From NCBI RefSeq assembly GCF_932526225.1, contig NC_064042.1:10928540-10992539 (forward strand): a stretch of DNA of 64,000 bases, given 5' to 3'. Numbering within the stretch: position 1 is the first letter of the stretch; each line of letters opens with the position of its first letter. The notes below the pieces were generated by a model that was not told where the DNA came from, did not search any database, and saw nothing but the letters and a program-made list of their open reading frames with translations. Origin of the DNA: Nematostella vectensis (Eukaryota > Cnidaria > Anthozoa > Actiniaria > Edwardsiidae). The position numbers were made by a program, and so were the translations under genes. This document shows positions 16,701 to 32,236 of this stretch, piece after piece.

Positions 16701-19700
16701 AGTTGCACAACTCACTTTAGCTTTCAGAGAACCATTAAATTGAGATATTCGCGAGTAATGTCGCTTTCTAGTGTTAAAAAATATATGCACTTAGACTTGA
16801 CAAGGTTTTTTTTTTTCATTAAAAGACTAAACACATCAAGGCTACCATACGCTCGGGGATTACCTAAACATCGTCATTGTTAATAGATAATAATATGCAA
16901 TATTTGGGTTAAGGGCAAAAGTCTGAAAAAGTCAAGCTTCACAGAATAAAACCATTGTTATCACACAAAAAATGCATCATCGAGAGACAGACGAACAAAT
17001 GCAGTTATAAGAGAAAATTTGCAAAACTTGGTGCATCCTACAAGAAGGCGTACGTATTTTTATCAATGAAAGCCTTTGTACAAATTGCAGATCAGTGGCA
17101 CGTAGTGGAAAGCTAAGTGCACATTTTATCGTACTCTCCGGCTCAAGAGGTTTCTAGTTTTAAAACGTCCCTTAAACAAAACAAAGAAGGCTTTCAATTA
17201 CATTTTTTACGAAACCAACTAACCTTCACAAAATTTCAAACACTTTATAATCTAATTTCTCCGTGCGTGCGGTTTGTAGGGATGGTAATTCCCAGCTTAG
17301 GACTTCGTCTACCGTAACTTAATCATTTACACTGACTCCGAGCATTTGCGTTAAATGTTGTTGGTATTGTTATATTTATACACTCATCTTCTCTGTCCTT
17401 ATTACGGGTGTTTGATCCTTGATAGAAAAACCCTCATCCCATCTATAGTACAGAGCTCAAAATTGTCCTCATTGCGTCACTGTAGGCTAGGCTGGCTTCA
17501 GTTTGGACGACTCTCCCTCCCCAACCCAATCTCTCACGTGACCGGAAACATACGCAACAGAAGAGGGGTGAAGACAAAAGCTAACAAGAAAGGGGGAAAC
17601 ACGCAAATAGGGAAGGTGAATAGAGAGATAGGGTGGGAGGGGGGGGGGGGGGGGGGGTGAAGGGCTAGGGGATGGAGACCGAGACAGATGTGGAAAGGGA
17701 ATGATGTGTTAAAGTCTCAGTGGCAGTCTAATTTGGTCACAAACGCGTCTAAATAAAATATACTTGTTTAGCAAGGTTTTTTTTATATTTCCATCATTAC
17801 TGTTAACGTGAAAATAGTATAATACTGGTTTAACATTTATAGAAAATTAAAAAAGGAATATCAAAACGCTTGCAAAACTATTTATTTTCAATGTTCGCTC
17901 AATTCAAAGCGAAATCCATAAAGACCGCTTGAACAAAAGCGCGCGAAGGTTCGAGAAAGTGATGATTCGTACCCAAATTTAAAGATAAATCTCTAATCTC
18001 CATTTTCAGCGAGCTAAGATGCACTCAACACAGATTTCCTATAACCGATCTTTTACATTTGAAATATCCTGTAATCCTGTATATCCTTAGTAGTAAAGGG
18101 TAGAGCAAGGGGTGCTTGGGTATGAAAATAGTAGGTATAAGGGTGATTTGGCTGCAAATGTGGATCTTGGATGAAATGTTCTTCCTTCTACAAAATATCA
18201 CTATTCAACTGCACAAAATTATCGAGAAAAAACTGTTGAGAGGCATTTTAGAAACAAGGAAAGCAGAGAAACTAAACCTAATCTATCTTCCATAATCCAC
18301 CCACGCCCCACCTATTCACGAAATACAAATACGAGATACCAACCGCTTACTTAGTAGTATCTACAAAACATGTCTGTTTATCCCTGCTTTATGATAGTGT
18401 TAAAAGTTATGGAGTGCTTCTGGCAAAATGTGATATTCTGAGTATTTTTCAAGCATATCAAAACCAGAGGAAATTTTCCTCTGAAAAAGATAAGCCCAAG
18501 TTACGCTTCTGTCTCATTTCCTCCCTCGCCAAGATTTCACGATAGCGAAAGGCAGACGAGATTTAAAAGCTAAGATTTTTTCAAGTTTGCCTTTTCTTAA
18601 CAAAGAAATAAGACTAGCCATATTATGTTCCTGTTTGGCGGTCCGATATTGTGCATTCTTTCGGTCAAACGTCTCATCGGACGGAAAAACGCTTAAAACT
18701 TTCGTTTTAACAGACCATTTAGTTGTCACAAGAGTTGTATTTACGATGACTCAAACTTAGCAGAGTAAAAATAAAAAAAGGTTTTAAAGGGCTTGAAGGT
18801 ACCCTTTACACGACAGAAAAAATCTTCGCTCGATAAATGTTACGTAAAAGCGCAAACTAATAGAGCTAGAAAATATTCTTGGTTGAGTCTAATTCGATAA
18901 GCACCGTATAACAACTCGGCTATACAAACAAACACATGGGATTTAAGGGGGGGGGGAGGGAGGGGGGTTAAGGTAGGAGGGTTAGAAGGATATAAGGCTT
19001 AGGGCTTGGTTAACGGAAATGTTTTTTATGTGTTTTTAATCTCTCGTTTTTATCGATTTTAACAAGAAATTGCGGAAACAGTTATCAGTGATAATGAGTT
19101 GTATGTTTTTTGACTTGGTAACAAAAATTGGGAAAAAATATCATGAACCAAACTGGAGAAATATGAACCTAAATACGAAGACCTGCTTAGTATAACCCCC
19201 ATATCTAGGTTTGGAAACACTTATATTTTATTGCAGTTATTGGATGCAACGTCAGCAATCTCGATCGCAGTTTCTTGAGTTCTAAATCCCGTAAATGTTT
19301 GGTGAGCTGGTGATTCTGCTAAGAGATTTTAAGTCACAAATTGGTCACTTTGTGGGTGTTATCTTTGAAAGTTGTCTGAATGGGATAAATGCAATATCAC
19401 AGAGACTATTATCCGATTTACTTCTCAAACCTGACAGGGCTTGAGAGCAATCTGACTACAAGCCAAATGGTCAGTGCCACTGTAATGACAAACGGATTTA
19501 CACAGCTTTCGCGAAAAAGAATGCAAGCTAAGTTCAAACTTCAAGCTCCATTACATAAAACATCAACACAAAAGAGACATGATTTAATAGAGGGAAGCAT
19601 ACATTCTATTCAAGATTTAACAATAAGGTTTTCTATTTCAAACGCCAAAATAACAAACGAATAAATCAAAGAGACATACCTTAGGCTTTATTGGATAAAA

Positions 19701-22700
19701 CACCAACACAGCAAACTAAATTAAGGAAGCACGTTTCCAATTCATAATAAAACTCGTACGTTTTTCATTTTTAAAAGCCAAAAACAAGGAAAAATAGGAA
19801 TGACACGAGTTGCAATATTTCGTCAACTGAGTATCAAGAGTCATCGCGAGGACCCAATGGAAAGAAATGAACTCGATCAGGGTTAAATTCCATGGTTTCT
19901 GAACAAAGAGACAAACAAAATATCAAATTCTCTTCTACAGATCTACTACTCCACGAAAGTTTTAGAGAACAATTTGTCGATCTACCATTTTATATTTTCC
20001 CATAAATCTCTTGTTTCGGAAATCAATCGTTCTGTGTGCGTAAACATTTACCTAACACATCGGTTATTGGTAAATGTGCAAGAAATGTGTCGTTATTATT
20101 AGATTTTTAATTTCAAAACGTAGCGTGAGATTTCAACTTCTCTTCCACCTATGGTTTGTAATTTCAGCTGAATTTCCTAAGCTTTCAAAACAAAACAAAA
20201 TCAAATATATACAAACATTAGCTTATTAACAGGTGTAGCTTATGCAAAGATTTCTACTCTTATTTACTATGCTTTCTACGGTCCCAAATGCAATAATTAC
20301 AAAACTCCAGCCAACTCATCAATGAATTTATATTTGTTCTTTGACAGTTATAAAACATCTCCAGAAATATCGAGTTTCTAAAATACAGACCCAACTTTTT
20401 TCTGTGAAAAGGACAGTTTGTGTAAACTGTATTTTTAAATATCCCTCCGAAAATGAATCCCAAATAAAGCTGGGAAGTTTATTCGAAAAATGAAATATGA
20501 AATCGCGTTGAAATATAGAAATCTCTTGTCGTCGAAAATGCGAGAACAATATTACATCAGTTTTGGAGTCAACAATACCCTGGGAAGAATCGGAGGGGGT
20601 GGGGTGGGGGGTTGGTTGTTGGAGGAATGGTAAGAGAAAATAGCTCCAATGAGAATGGGGGTTTTGTGCCATCGAATCGGAATCACTCGATCGAGAGATA
20701 TGGGGTCAATTTGTATCACCACTGGCAACAAAATCAAGATTTGTGATAGATATCTAAAATAGTCACAATAAAAAATGTAAATACATAAACAGAAACATTT
20801 TGACAACAACCAAGTCCACATAAACCACACAACGGTTAAGCTAACACATTGTAAACAAACGTTACGCATTTCCTTTTTGCTTCTTCCTAAAAAAAAACGG
20901 AAGCTTTTTAAATACAACAACAGTTAATTGGTTATAAAATATGGGACAGCGGTTGTTATTTATTTGCACTTCCTTAGTAAACAAAAGCCACTTGGAGTGA
21001 TTGTCATATTAGGAAGATAACTTTACTATTCTACCTATATTATACCTATAGCGATCGAACCATAATGTGATGTTGGGAATTATGCTGACATATTATTAGT
21101 ATGGATATTACCAAGAAAATAAAACGAGACATTCGGGACAATATTCCAGACCTTTAACACAGAAGACGATATCGATAAAAAATGGTATTTTTTAAATTTT
21201 ATAGTTATTGCCACACCCAGGGAATACTATATTCACAGTTCTAAAATAAGCGAAGGTAATTTTTACGTCGTACTCACATTAAACACACGATCAAGGAGAG
21301 AAGAAAAGAAAAACGCTGCGACAGACATTTTGAATACATTTTCGACAGGAAGTTGAGAGCTACCTCTAGCAAGAAGAAAATATAGCAGCGCGATAATCTC
21401 ACAATCATCTTTCTAAAGCTTTAAGCTGACAGTTCGAAATGACCAATAAAACAAAAACAAGTTCAAACTCCTCCAACGCAAAACCCTTACACCTCTGGTG
21501 TTTTTACTGAAAGTAGCAGATCTTAAAATCTGAGGGTCTCTTTAGTTGTTTTTCCCTTTTAGTTCTTAATCTATCTGATTTCTTTGTCAGTGAACTTGAT
21601 TTCAGCTAATAAAAGATTTGGCAGAGCGAAAAAAAAAAAAAAGAAAAGAGGAGATTTGACAGACAAAAAAAAGGAGGAAGTTACTCGTGATGAAGTACAA
21701 CGCAAAACCTTCACACATTTAGTGCTTTAACTTAAAGTAGCAGTTCAAGTCTGAAGGACCATCTACTTTATTTCGCCTTTTTGTTTTTGAAAGAAGGGGA
21801 AGGAAAATGAAAAGAAAAGAAAAAAAAACAGAAAAGAAAACGGTCAAAACATGACTCTTTTTTGTATGTTTTTTACCGTTCTATAATTTTTTTTTATATT
21901 TCCCACAGCCCGTTTTACCAATTCTTTACTTTTCCTTCCCTTATCTTTTATTAACTGCTAGTATTACTTTTCACTTTCACTCAACCAGATTTTGTGTGGT
22001 CTTGTAATCAAACCTTAAAGGATCAAGTCTTACGGCACGTAAGTGAAAATAAAACCATCATTTTAGCTGAAATAATACTGGTAACTAATACAAATTAAAA
22101 ATACAGATATAATTTCATCCCCATTTTAAAATCCCGGCCAAACATGAGCTCCGTTTGCGATTGTTTGCGACATTTGAGGCACGTCGTAGATATTCGCCAA
22201 GTTGATATCGTGACGAGATTTCCCGCCTTTTTCTCAAGCTGCAAGCGTGCCTCCAATGCCTTTGGGAATCCGCCAATTCTATAGCGCATAATGACATCGA
22301 TTGTATCATAATTACTCAATATCAAAATAAAAATATAGATCAATCCCTCTTATCACTACAGTATTCGATTGAATTTAAAGCATTCAGACAAGTCTATATG
22401 CGAATCTTTATTTCGACAATTTTCTTGAAACATTACTACGGGTTTTTACAGTTGTGTTTATCATATGGCACATAATTTTTATCGAATATGACATGGAACA
22501 TTAAAGTGAATATTTCAAAGAATTAATTGTCCGCCTTATCTAGTAGTTTAAAATAATTCGATGCAAGCCGTTTAAAACTCTGTAAATTTGCCAGAGAAAA
22601 TCCCGAAAGAATAGATGCAAGAAGCCCTAAAAAATAAAAGGAAATTCCAAGGTAATTACTGGCACATCTCTCTTTGCATTGTATTTGAATTTAGTTTCTT

Positions 22701-25700
22701 TTAAATCAGATAAACTCTTCATTACTTTCCCAAAATTGAAATCTTAATCTTGTCGGACACTAAACCCTTGAAATTAACTATAATTTTTTTCCCAATAAAT
22801 ACCATTTCCGCGATTTACTGAAAACTTCTGCGAAAGTTTGCGCAAAGCACTAGAACTGATCTATTATTATCCGTTTGCTAGGAAAACACATGGAGAATAT
22901 TCCAGCACCGGAAATGCTCCGTTCTAGAGTTAATGGTAAAATAGAAAGCCCGACAGACAAGGATTTCATGGTGGGTTTTAAAACAAAGAATGAAATGGCC
23001 ATATTATTTATACGAAAAGCCCGATTGTAGGCATCAAATTATTCAGCTGTTTTTCAAAGGCGGCTCGGTTTATTACGCATGTGAGCATACTCAAAACCAT
23101 CAATCGCTGAATGTTTCTCTTTGTTGCTTCTTTACTGTGCATTATCTAGCTATTCTTGACTTCATTATAATTCGTTTCCTATGGCTTTTAGCAAAGGTAA
23201 GCTACTTCGTAAAGTATTTTCATTTGTTTATGCGAAGGCAAATAATTGCAACTAGCATAGTATTGTACTGGTAGATGAACTAAAAACTCAATAATTTTTC
23301 AACATTTCGTCGCGAATCATAGTAAATTACATAGTAAATTACCTCCACTTGTTCTTTGGGAAATAAGTTCCTGTCACTTAGCATTGTTCATGGTAAAGAT
23401 CTCAAATGTACCAAATACCTCGATGTTTATAGCGTAATGAGGAATATTTCGGAGCCAAAAGAGCAGCTAGCGAAAATTGTAACTCCGCGAAATGTTTGTC
23501 AATAGGACTCCTGCACGTTTCACCACTTGAGATCAGTGGTGACATTTTGTTGACGCGTGTAAGCGATAGTCTAATTCATGTTGAGCTTCCATTTCCAGAG
23601 ATTGGATTTTCCTCGCCGTAGGATGTCGAGGTGCGTGTTTGCAAAGCAGATGCCATTGAGCGCAATCTCGTCGACGACATGAATTCTCCCGGCCGGACCC
23701 CCTCGCGCCGCACAAGCGAGCGAAGCGCGCGGGAAAAATCGCGCTTCAAAAACGTGTACAGTATCGGGTTAACAAACGCCACAGCAAAACGGAGAAAGTC
23801 AAGAGCGTCTAGGAGCTCATACGGTAACATGGCGTGATGGCCGGTGTAAAACATTATAGCCATTATGTACCAGGAGGACCAGCAAACGGTGAACACAGAC
23901 AGCATAAGCGCGAAGATCGAGATGGCGCGCGCTTCAGTGGCGACTGGCGGGCGTTGTGATGACGATCTTGGATAGTTCTGCATCCGTATTTCTTTGATTT
24001 GCCGATGGACGACCACAAACATGCGAGCATAGCTTATCATCATGATCACCAAGGGAAGGAGAAAAAAGAACACGGCGCCGAAAACGTTATAGATTGCAGC
24101 GTACAGGAGGCGGTTCTTAGACGGCGTTTCTACGAAGTACTCGTTGGGGTTTTGCCAGGCAAGGGGTATGAGCGCGACGAAAAGCGATATCAACCAAACT
24201 CCGGACACCAAATAAAGCACTCTTGCGGCGGTCACGATGTGTATATACTTCATGGGAAACATAACGTATATATATCGTTCAAGTGTGGTGGCGAAAATAT
24301 GGGTCATCTCGGAGACTCCTTGCAGACGGTATAAAATAGTACCTGCGGCGCATACTTGACTGTTCCTTTGTAACATCAGGGCATTGCAGCTGATATTCAA
24401 AGGGATGCCAAGTACCCCCACCATCAGATCACTGATGGAAAGGCTGACCAGGAGGCTATTGGTTTTAGTTTGCAGGTACTCTCGCGTGAAGAAAAGGTAG
24501 ATCACGATAGAGTTCACGCCGACGATCAGCATACTAAGCACTATCAGCGCTCCGTCGAACGCTGGATTAAATAGCCCAGCTTCTCCAGAGGGCGGCAGTT
24601 GAGCCGAAGAGTTCACAGTCGCATTCATGACGAGAGAGAAAAAGACTCAACAAGCCTTGACCTGGTACTCTTTATATCAACGACGTGTCGGCACTTCCCT
24701 TCAATTTGAAAGGCTGTTCACGAATTACCTGGTTGTGCTGATTTCATAGCGCACCTGGTCCAATATTGCGCCTTTCTTGCGCCAAAGAGTGCTTTACCAA
24801 AGGGTCTTGGCTTAGATGCATTAAGCTCGCGGGTCGAAGTGATCTGAGTCTACCGTACGGGCTTGATGGTTATTATAGAGCTGTTATCCATGAAACCGAC
24901 TTCGAGGCTCCGATAAATATATTAATCCTAAATGATTTTAATTTCAACGGGCGCTGCTTGTATATTGGCGCAAAAGCAACAAAGCGAGCTTCAACCAATC
25001 ACACGCCATTGACGTCATAGCTGTGGGTTTTAAGAGCGCGCATTCTGATTGGCTGGTACGCTCAAGAGAAATGATATCGTAACCGATGGCTACACCACCA
25101 GGGAAGTACAGATTATAGAAGAAAACTCGTTTTGCTTTGAATGTGCATTATCTGTCAGGTCGTCGACGCAAAATGGATACGAACTTATCATCATTGTTTT
25201 TATTCACACGGCAAATTACATTAGCTAAAGTAATTCAATGCAGACTACTTGCGTGCGAGGGAAATCCAATATACCTAGGACTGAAAATCACAATGGGAGT
25301 ATGTGACCATCTTAATAAAGAAAACTGACAAACATAATTTCCCTTTGTAGAGCAAAAACAAATACAGTCGCTCCTGAGAAAACTGCAAAACGACACGAAT
25401 GTTCCAAGCGGATATTTTTGTTAAACATTATTTTCGGGCTTCGCATTCACAGCAAAGACAATTAGTTATGACTAGGGAATTTCCGAACTAGAAAAATACA
25501 CAATACAAAAGTAATATTTTGCTTTAAACGTTGTGTTAACGGTTTCTTGGGGTATCGGCGGCTGATAAGGACACAAGAAAAGTAATCGGGGTCCAAATGG
25601 ACAGTGTAGATGCAGATGAGATCTCCTATACTAAAAGCAAACAAGCTATGAAAACGCTAAAAAAGGATGTACTTTTTTCAATCAAAATTGCCAAAATAAG

Positions 25701-28700
25701 CGATTGAAGGTACAATAGTGTAGAATAAATTTCACAACGTAATGCGGATATTAGCTCTGTAAATCAAGCTTTACAGCATTAAATGCTTGCCTTGAACTAC
25801 TTTACCGCCAAAATACAACGGGCGCTGCACAAGAGACAAGCGTGCAATCAAATTCAGCTCAGATGCAATCAAATTCAGCTCCGAAAGTGACATAAGTCAA
25901 GGAAAAGCTGTGAGCGTAAACAGTAGCAAAAGCACTATTTAGCCAGTATGTGACGCCTCCTTTAAATAAACATGGGATAGTCAAGCTGAACAAGTAAATT
26001 TATGGAAAGTTTTGGCACGGGGAGGTACGCGGAGTGTCGTAATTGATAAAAGAAATAATACCCTTGGTAAATAGAAAGATTCAGTGTAGAAGCTAGTTAT
26101 TTGAGCCATAAAGGACGCGCAAACGAAATAACATACCTTCATCAAGCAGAAAATTGAAATTGATCCTAGTTACTCGCTTTGCAGATTAACAAAAATAAAG
26201 GGAAATTCTCATCCTTTCAAAGGGTTTACTTTTCGATGGAATAGAAAAAGATAGAGAAAGAAAAACGAGTTTTATACAATCAAGCTCTCAGCGTGATCCA
26301 AAGGCTTTGTTAATATAAGAGGGAAAGTGTGAGGTCAATAGCAGTGGCTATAATGGGTGCTTCACATTTCACGCTGGCTATTAAAAATTGAGGAAAATCA
26401 AGTACGTGATGAGGATTAGAAACAAGAGACTCAAATGCGAGTCGCAAAAAACACGAAGTGCAATAAATATCAGAAAAAGCAGTGGGGCAAAGGATAGCTA
26501 GTACAGGGCTTAAACTAATAACATTGTCATCTTGCTTCCCAAAGCTAAATGCCGCGTAATATTTAAAACTTTACAGCGCTTCCGCAGGCTATATAAAGTG
26601 TTCCTTTGCTTGCATTGGATAACTGGCATGTTAGTTACCCACGCAGCCGATATAAACAAAATCTGTAGTTTAATACTACACCCCCTAGAAACCCTATATC
26701 CCGAAGGACGCCTGAAATAGCCGGTAAGCTTAGAGAAAATGGGTTCTTTAAGTGGGGCTATTATGATTTTACGAGAATATCGGTAATTGGATCGGCGAAG
26801 TTCTACCCCCTGAAATGCGACGGAAGGCTGAGCCGATTAAAGAATTCGATTTTTTTTATTGCAAATTCTGTGCTACTCAAACAATCGACCGCTAAATTAA
26901 TGGCACATTGAAACATACCCATGGTGTGCGAAATATAACCCACCGTTTGTCTGCGTTAAAAGGAGGTTCAAATAGGTACAAAAGATGCCCCAGTGGTGTT
27001 CAGAACAGTCGTTCTTGATTATAGAACATGTTGGAGAGTTCAAAAGTAAATATTAAATGGAATAATCAGGCTTGCCAAATCATTTTTCAAGGTAAATTAG
27101 CCTATTTTTTTACATCGAAAAGATAAAATAAGAATTATTTTCATACAGCAAGATGTTGCAAACCTTAAACGCAAATCAAAAACCATAAAGGAATTTTATT
27201 TATGCTGCCTTGATATTATCTATTTGTAGAAGTCGCATTCCTCGCTTGCTTTCACTTTCTCGCCTTTTTGCGCTTTTATTTTCGAGCACTTGAATATTTT
27301 GCATCCGTAATAATATATTATGTCACAATTTGTACGCGTGTGTAAATTATCAACCTTTTCGTATATTAGTACCATGACCCAGCCTCCATTTGACATGCCT
27401 AAAATTAATATTTTATATTAACATGTCATTATCATTACATCCACGATCTAATATTGCGACTTCTTCGTTGTGTCCTGAAAAATTTAACTGAACACTTTTT
27501 TAATGGCTGTTACCTAATGAGTCTGTAATCTTGGAGAATACAGTAAACAGTGAGCGCCCCCTCCCTCAGATACCCAGACTACAAGAGACAGACCTTCTAA
27601 ACCACTTTAAGAAGGCAAATTACTCCGCCATTTTACGCTCCAGCACAAAATTAGGTCACAAGAATCTCGATTGTCATCGGCTTTTTTAACCGAGTGACTG
27701 GAATATCTTCAATGAAATATTATCAACGCGTATCAATTTTATCAAATATTATATAAAAATGATGTGCCAGACTTATCCGTGGATGGTTGAAGTCTTCTTG
27801 CGAACAGACTGCCGTATGTCCATATGTAAACAAAACAAACAACTGACCGTCGATATTCTTTAATTGCCACGGGAGTGTTGGAAACAATGTAGACGCTGGA
27901 ATGCTCAAGAAACCAGATTCAAACATGAAAAGGGTACACCAGTTTAATAAATGGCTAAATAGCTACCAAATTCATGAGTATCAACGAAAAACATCGACAA
28001 ACAAAAAAACACCGAATTCGATGACAGAACAAAGCATGTTTTTGCAACCCGAAAGAAACTTTCAAAGAAGATGTCTTTTTTGTTTACAACTGAAAAAGAT
28101 ACACAAAAATAAATCAAGGGGCATCCTCACGTAATATTTATGAGGTCGTATTAACATATTTTGCAAATGATGTAAAAATATCAACAGTAAATCTGGGGAT
28201 TTTATCTACTGAAGTAGTTTATCATTCAAAGTCGAAAAATAATCAGGGATAACGATGTTTGATCATAACAAATATGACGACAAAGAAAGGAAATAATTGA
28301 CGAGATATATTGGTTTATATAAACAAAGCAATTTAACAGAAATTTTAAAACTTGTTATGGTTTCGGCGTGTATCAAGCATCAAGCTTTGCCCGGATAATA
28401 CCGATCTTTCCTAAATCAGATCTAATTTTCAATCCTTAACGTCACAAACATCGGTCCGGACCACTCTTCATTCAAGAAGATGTTTAGGTGAAACGATAAA
28501 AAGACAAGCAAAAATATACGGAGTGAAAAAAAAAAATAGCTTTTAGAAAAAGAAAATTGGGCGGGCATAATCTAATAGTTGATGCATATTAATAAATAAA
28601 CTGTGAATGGTTTTCTGTGTAAAATAGATGCAACAATGAACAGCATGTGGGTAAGAATTGGTATTAAGCTCGGCAAGTAGTTTTCTTTATTTAATCATTC

Positions 28701-31700
28701 AAATTTTGTTGTTGTTATCTGTAATTAGTGGCGCTGAAAACTCTAAAAGCACTCAAAGAAAAAAGGTCATTGTTGTCCATGATTGTTTAATAAAGATTAT
28801 CACAATCCATTTTTTTACTTTGAAAAGGTCTGACAAGGACGAAAGAGAGGACAGCTTTTTTAAACATGTGAGATTTGCAGATTGAACAAAAAGAGAGCAA
28901 GGACCACTGTCGATCCTTCCGGGCCAATAAGAGGAAACAGCTCACGATGATTGGCATCCGCAAACAAAGTCTATTGTAAGCTTTTCTGGACAACATCATC
29001 TGTACCTGACTGCTTGACTTGATACTCAAACCTCAAATAGCGAAACGCGATGAGCGAGATACTTGAAAATGTCGAGAAGGTATTGATACGACGATTGAAA
29101 ATGAACTGCCTTATCATGAGTTTGCACGGAAGCATTTTTCAACTAAAAGGGATTTTCCTAAAGCTCAAAATGACGAAACATTGAGAGCAAGAAAGGACTT
29201 AAGTTAGTTGAATACATCTTTTAGCATATTCCGTAATATCATTAGCAACAACAAGAAAGTCGCTTTTGAAAATAAACATAAAACGTGCATTTTACTAAAC
29301 GTACGATACTTAGCTCTCGAATTTATTTCATGGAAGAAAACAAAAAGAGTTTGCGAGGAAAAGTGTTACGTTGTGTTCAGAAATAAAGTTAAACAAGTAA
29401 TAAAGTACTAAATCTAATCTGCGATCAAGATTCTCGGGGAATTATCTGAAGTAGATCTCTTTTATCCGTTTACTCACTCGAGTACTCTTGTCTCTAAAGC
29501 AGAAAAAAATACCCTTAAGTTTAAGAGCACTTCAGATTTTCAAAAGAGAGTAAAAATTCTAATTTTGTTTCGACGCACTTCCGTATTATCCAAAGCGGAT
29601 GGGTAAATTTTTTTGGCAGAGCCATGAAAATTAGGATAAGTGCATTTTTAGTATAAGTGTTTATGAAAAGTGAATCAAAATCCTTTTGATATTTCCTTGC
29701 TTGGAAACGATTAGCGGAAATAGCAACACCTATAATATGATCTTTGTTTTCTAATTATTCAATTGTTAGAATAAGTCCTTGTCCTTGACTCTAAATTTAC
29801 CATCTTTCCAGAAACAAGTTGTTTGAATAAGCTCACAGAATATTAATTAGCTGAAATTATTATGTAATTTTGTATGAATTAACTTAAAAAAAACTGGATG
29901 TTTCAAGAGAGCATATAAACAAACCCATACTCTCTTGTGTTTTATGTTTTGAATAAAAAAATATTTTTTTTCAATTGGCAATTAAATAAAACCTCCCCTT
30001 AGTATTCATTTCTTGGCATATTCTAAGGAAGAGCAAAAAAGACACAAACATCTTTGCACCTCCAAAAATCTAATTTCTTTCGGCAAATGGCAGCAAGGAA
30101 CTAACACAATCTTACGACAAAACTTTAGCGATTACAAGGCATACGATACAAATCTTATAAGGATTGGGATTGGAGTGAGCAGAAATTGAATATGTTTGGA
30201 TCGCGATACTTTGAAACTGATATGAAAATATCATCAGTGACGCGATAGATGGAAGATAAAAGGAAATCGGAAATTTACGACTACCTTAATTAATCGGCTG
30301 ACTTCTATTCAGCGACCACTATACAAAGTCTCAAAGTATTTGCATTTTCACTATAATATTTTTATTTAGACAACTTTTTAAGTGGTCGACCTCCAAGCGA
30401 GGGTGACAACATAGAAGAGGTACCACTGTAGTTTTAAGAGTCCAGATGAATTCTTAGGGGCACGAGAAAAGGATGGAAAATTCTTCAGGAATATTTCCCT
30501 GCCATTATCTCGATAGAAAAAATAGGAGACAAGTCTTCCTTTTTATTCCGTTTCATTCGTACAAAAAGAAATTCACAGAAATTAAATTCAAGCTCTAGAG
30601 TGTTTTATAGCTATCAATGGATAACATGATTTCTGTAATTCTGTGCAAAAAAATAATAAAATAATAAAAGTTAATTGCTTATAGCAGTTCCTCACAATAA
30701 ACAGATTTTTCTAATTATTTCATTTCCTCTTATTTTTCTTAAAATCTTGCTGGGCTATCGTTACTTAGTAACACGTAAAAGGCAATTTTCTCAAATCTTC
30801 AAAACAAAAAAAAAGACCAAACCACAATCAAAGACAACAAATTCATTACCAGCGAATTGCGTATGCGCATTTTGGCAAGGTCTATCTCGAGGCTAATTTT
30901 GCAAATATTCTTCATAGAATCGCGCTAACAAGGTCATAAGTCTTTACAGATAAGAAGCTTTAGAATAATCATAAATACGATAGGCAAACTGCTTCCGCCA
31001 CTCAATCAAACAGAAGTACTAAAGGCTTAGCATTGAAACGAAAAATTACTTCGAAAATGACAAATTCGAAAAATGGGCACATTGACTTTTCGGCTCAGCA
31101 TAGTGAAATACCATAATTAGAGTGATAAAGTGATCTTGATAAGTCGTATATACAAAAATGTTAAATCAAATGTTTGAAAGCAAGGGTTGATTAACAAATT
31201 TTTGCTCTATTTTCTCGCACAACTTAAACCATCAAGGAAAAAGGGATAACGAGAATCGCGTCTGCACAAGTCAGCCTTAAATGCATTTTCACAATTTCAC
31301 CTGAATGTTTCTAAAACGTTAATGCAGGCGCATGGGCAAATAGTTCTTCTTAGTCATTTTGTAAATGACAACGCGCTCAATAACTCTTCCGCAAGGACGA
31401 AATAAGTTTAATCAACTCAAAGTAAGGGAAAAAATATAATTTGAAAGTATTACGAATACCATTCCTGCAAAGGAACAAAACAGTCCCTTTTAATGTACTA
31501 AAGTACGAGAAATATATAACAAGTCTATAACACAGAACTAATCAAGTAGGATCCCCTCGCGATCTTTGCTTAGATTGAATGGGCTCCTCGCAGTCTGTAA
31601 CGATTAGGGGAATTCCATATCGAATAAAGCCCTATTTGACGGAATATTAGCCGAACGTTTAGCTAAAGCACACAACCTCAAACCAGGATTTAGTAAGCAG

Positions 31701-32205
31701 ACATGTTGTCTAGAATGTATTAGAGAAATGTCACCGAGGAGTCGAAAAATGAAACAAAAATGGCAAGGGATATCATCCATCCAAAGAGGGTACCATGCTT
31801 TTATCCCACTATTGTCAAGTGTAATGTTATTTGGAGCTCTTCAAATGGAATGGATAGGAAAAAGACGCAAGGACGATATATTAGATAGAACATGTTGTTC
31901 GTCGAACAACGCTTTTCCATATTTACCGAAATCTGACAAAACCATTTTATCCACAATTCTTCATCAATCGGATATTGGATTAACTCGAAACCAATTTTTG
32001 TAAATATAGCACGCGTAGCAAGGGACGTGGGGGCAGCGAAGACTAAGGGCACTCAATAGCTTCCCTTTGTCCTTGACATTGCCGTGGGCTGGATAAAACC
32101 GCACGCACGTATCGAGGGTGCTCATAGCAAGCAGAGTCACGCATATTGTGTGAACCTTCCCATCACCCGCCGAACATCCCGTGTTTCTTTACCAGTCACT
32201 CCCCC

Positions 32206-32236
<31 letters not shown>

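Noticed and set aside
20552-20920. 122-codon - strand frame
   Set aside because: Chance frame in AT-rich intron; no family resemblance.
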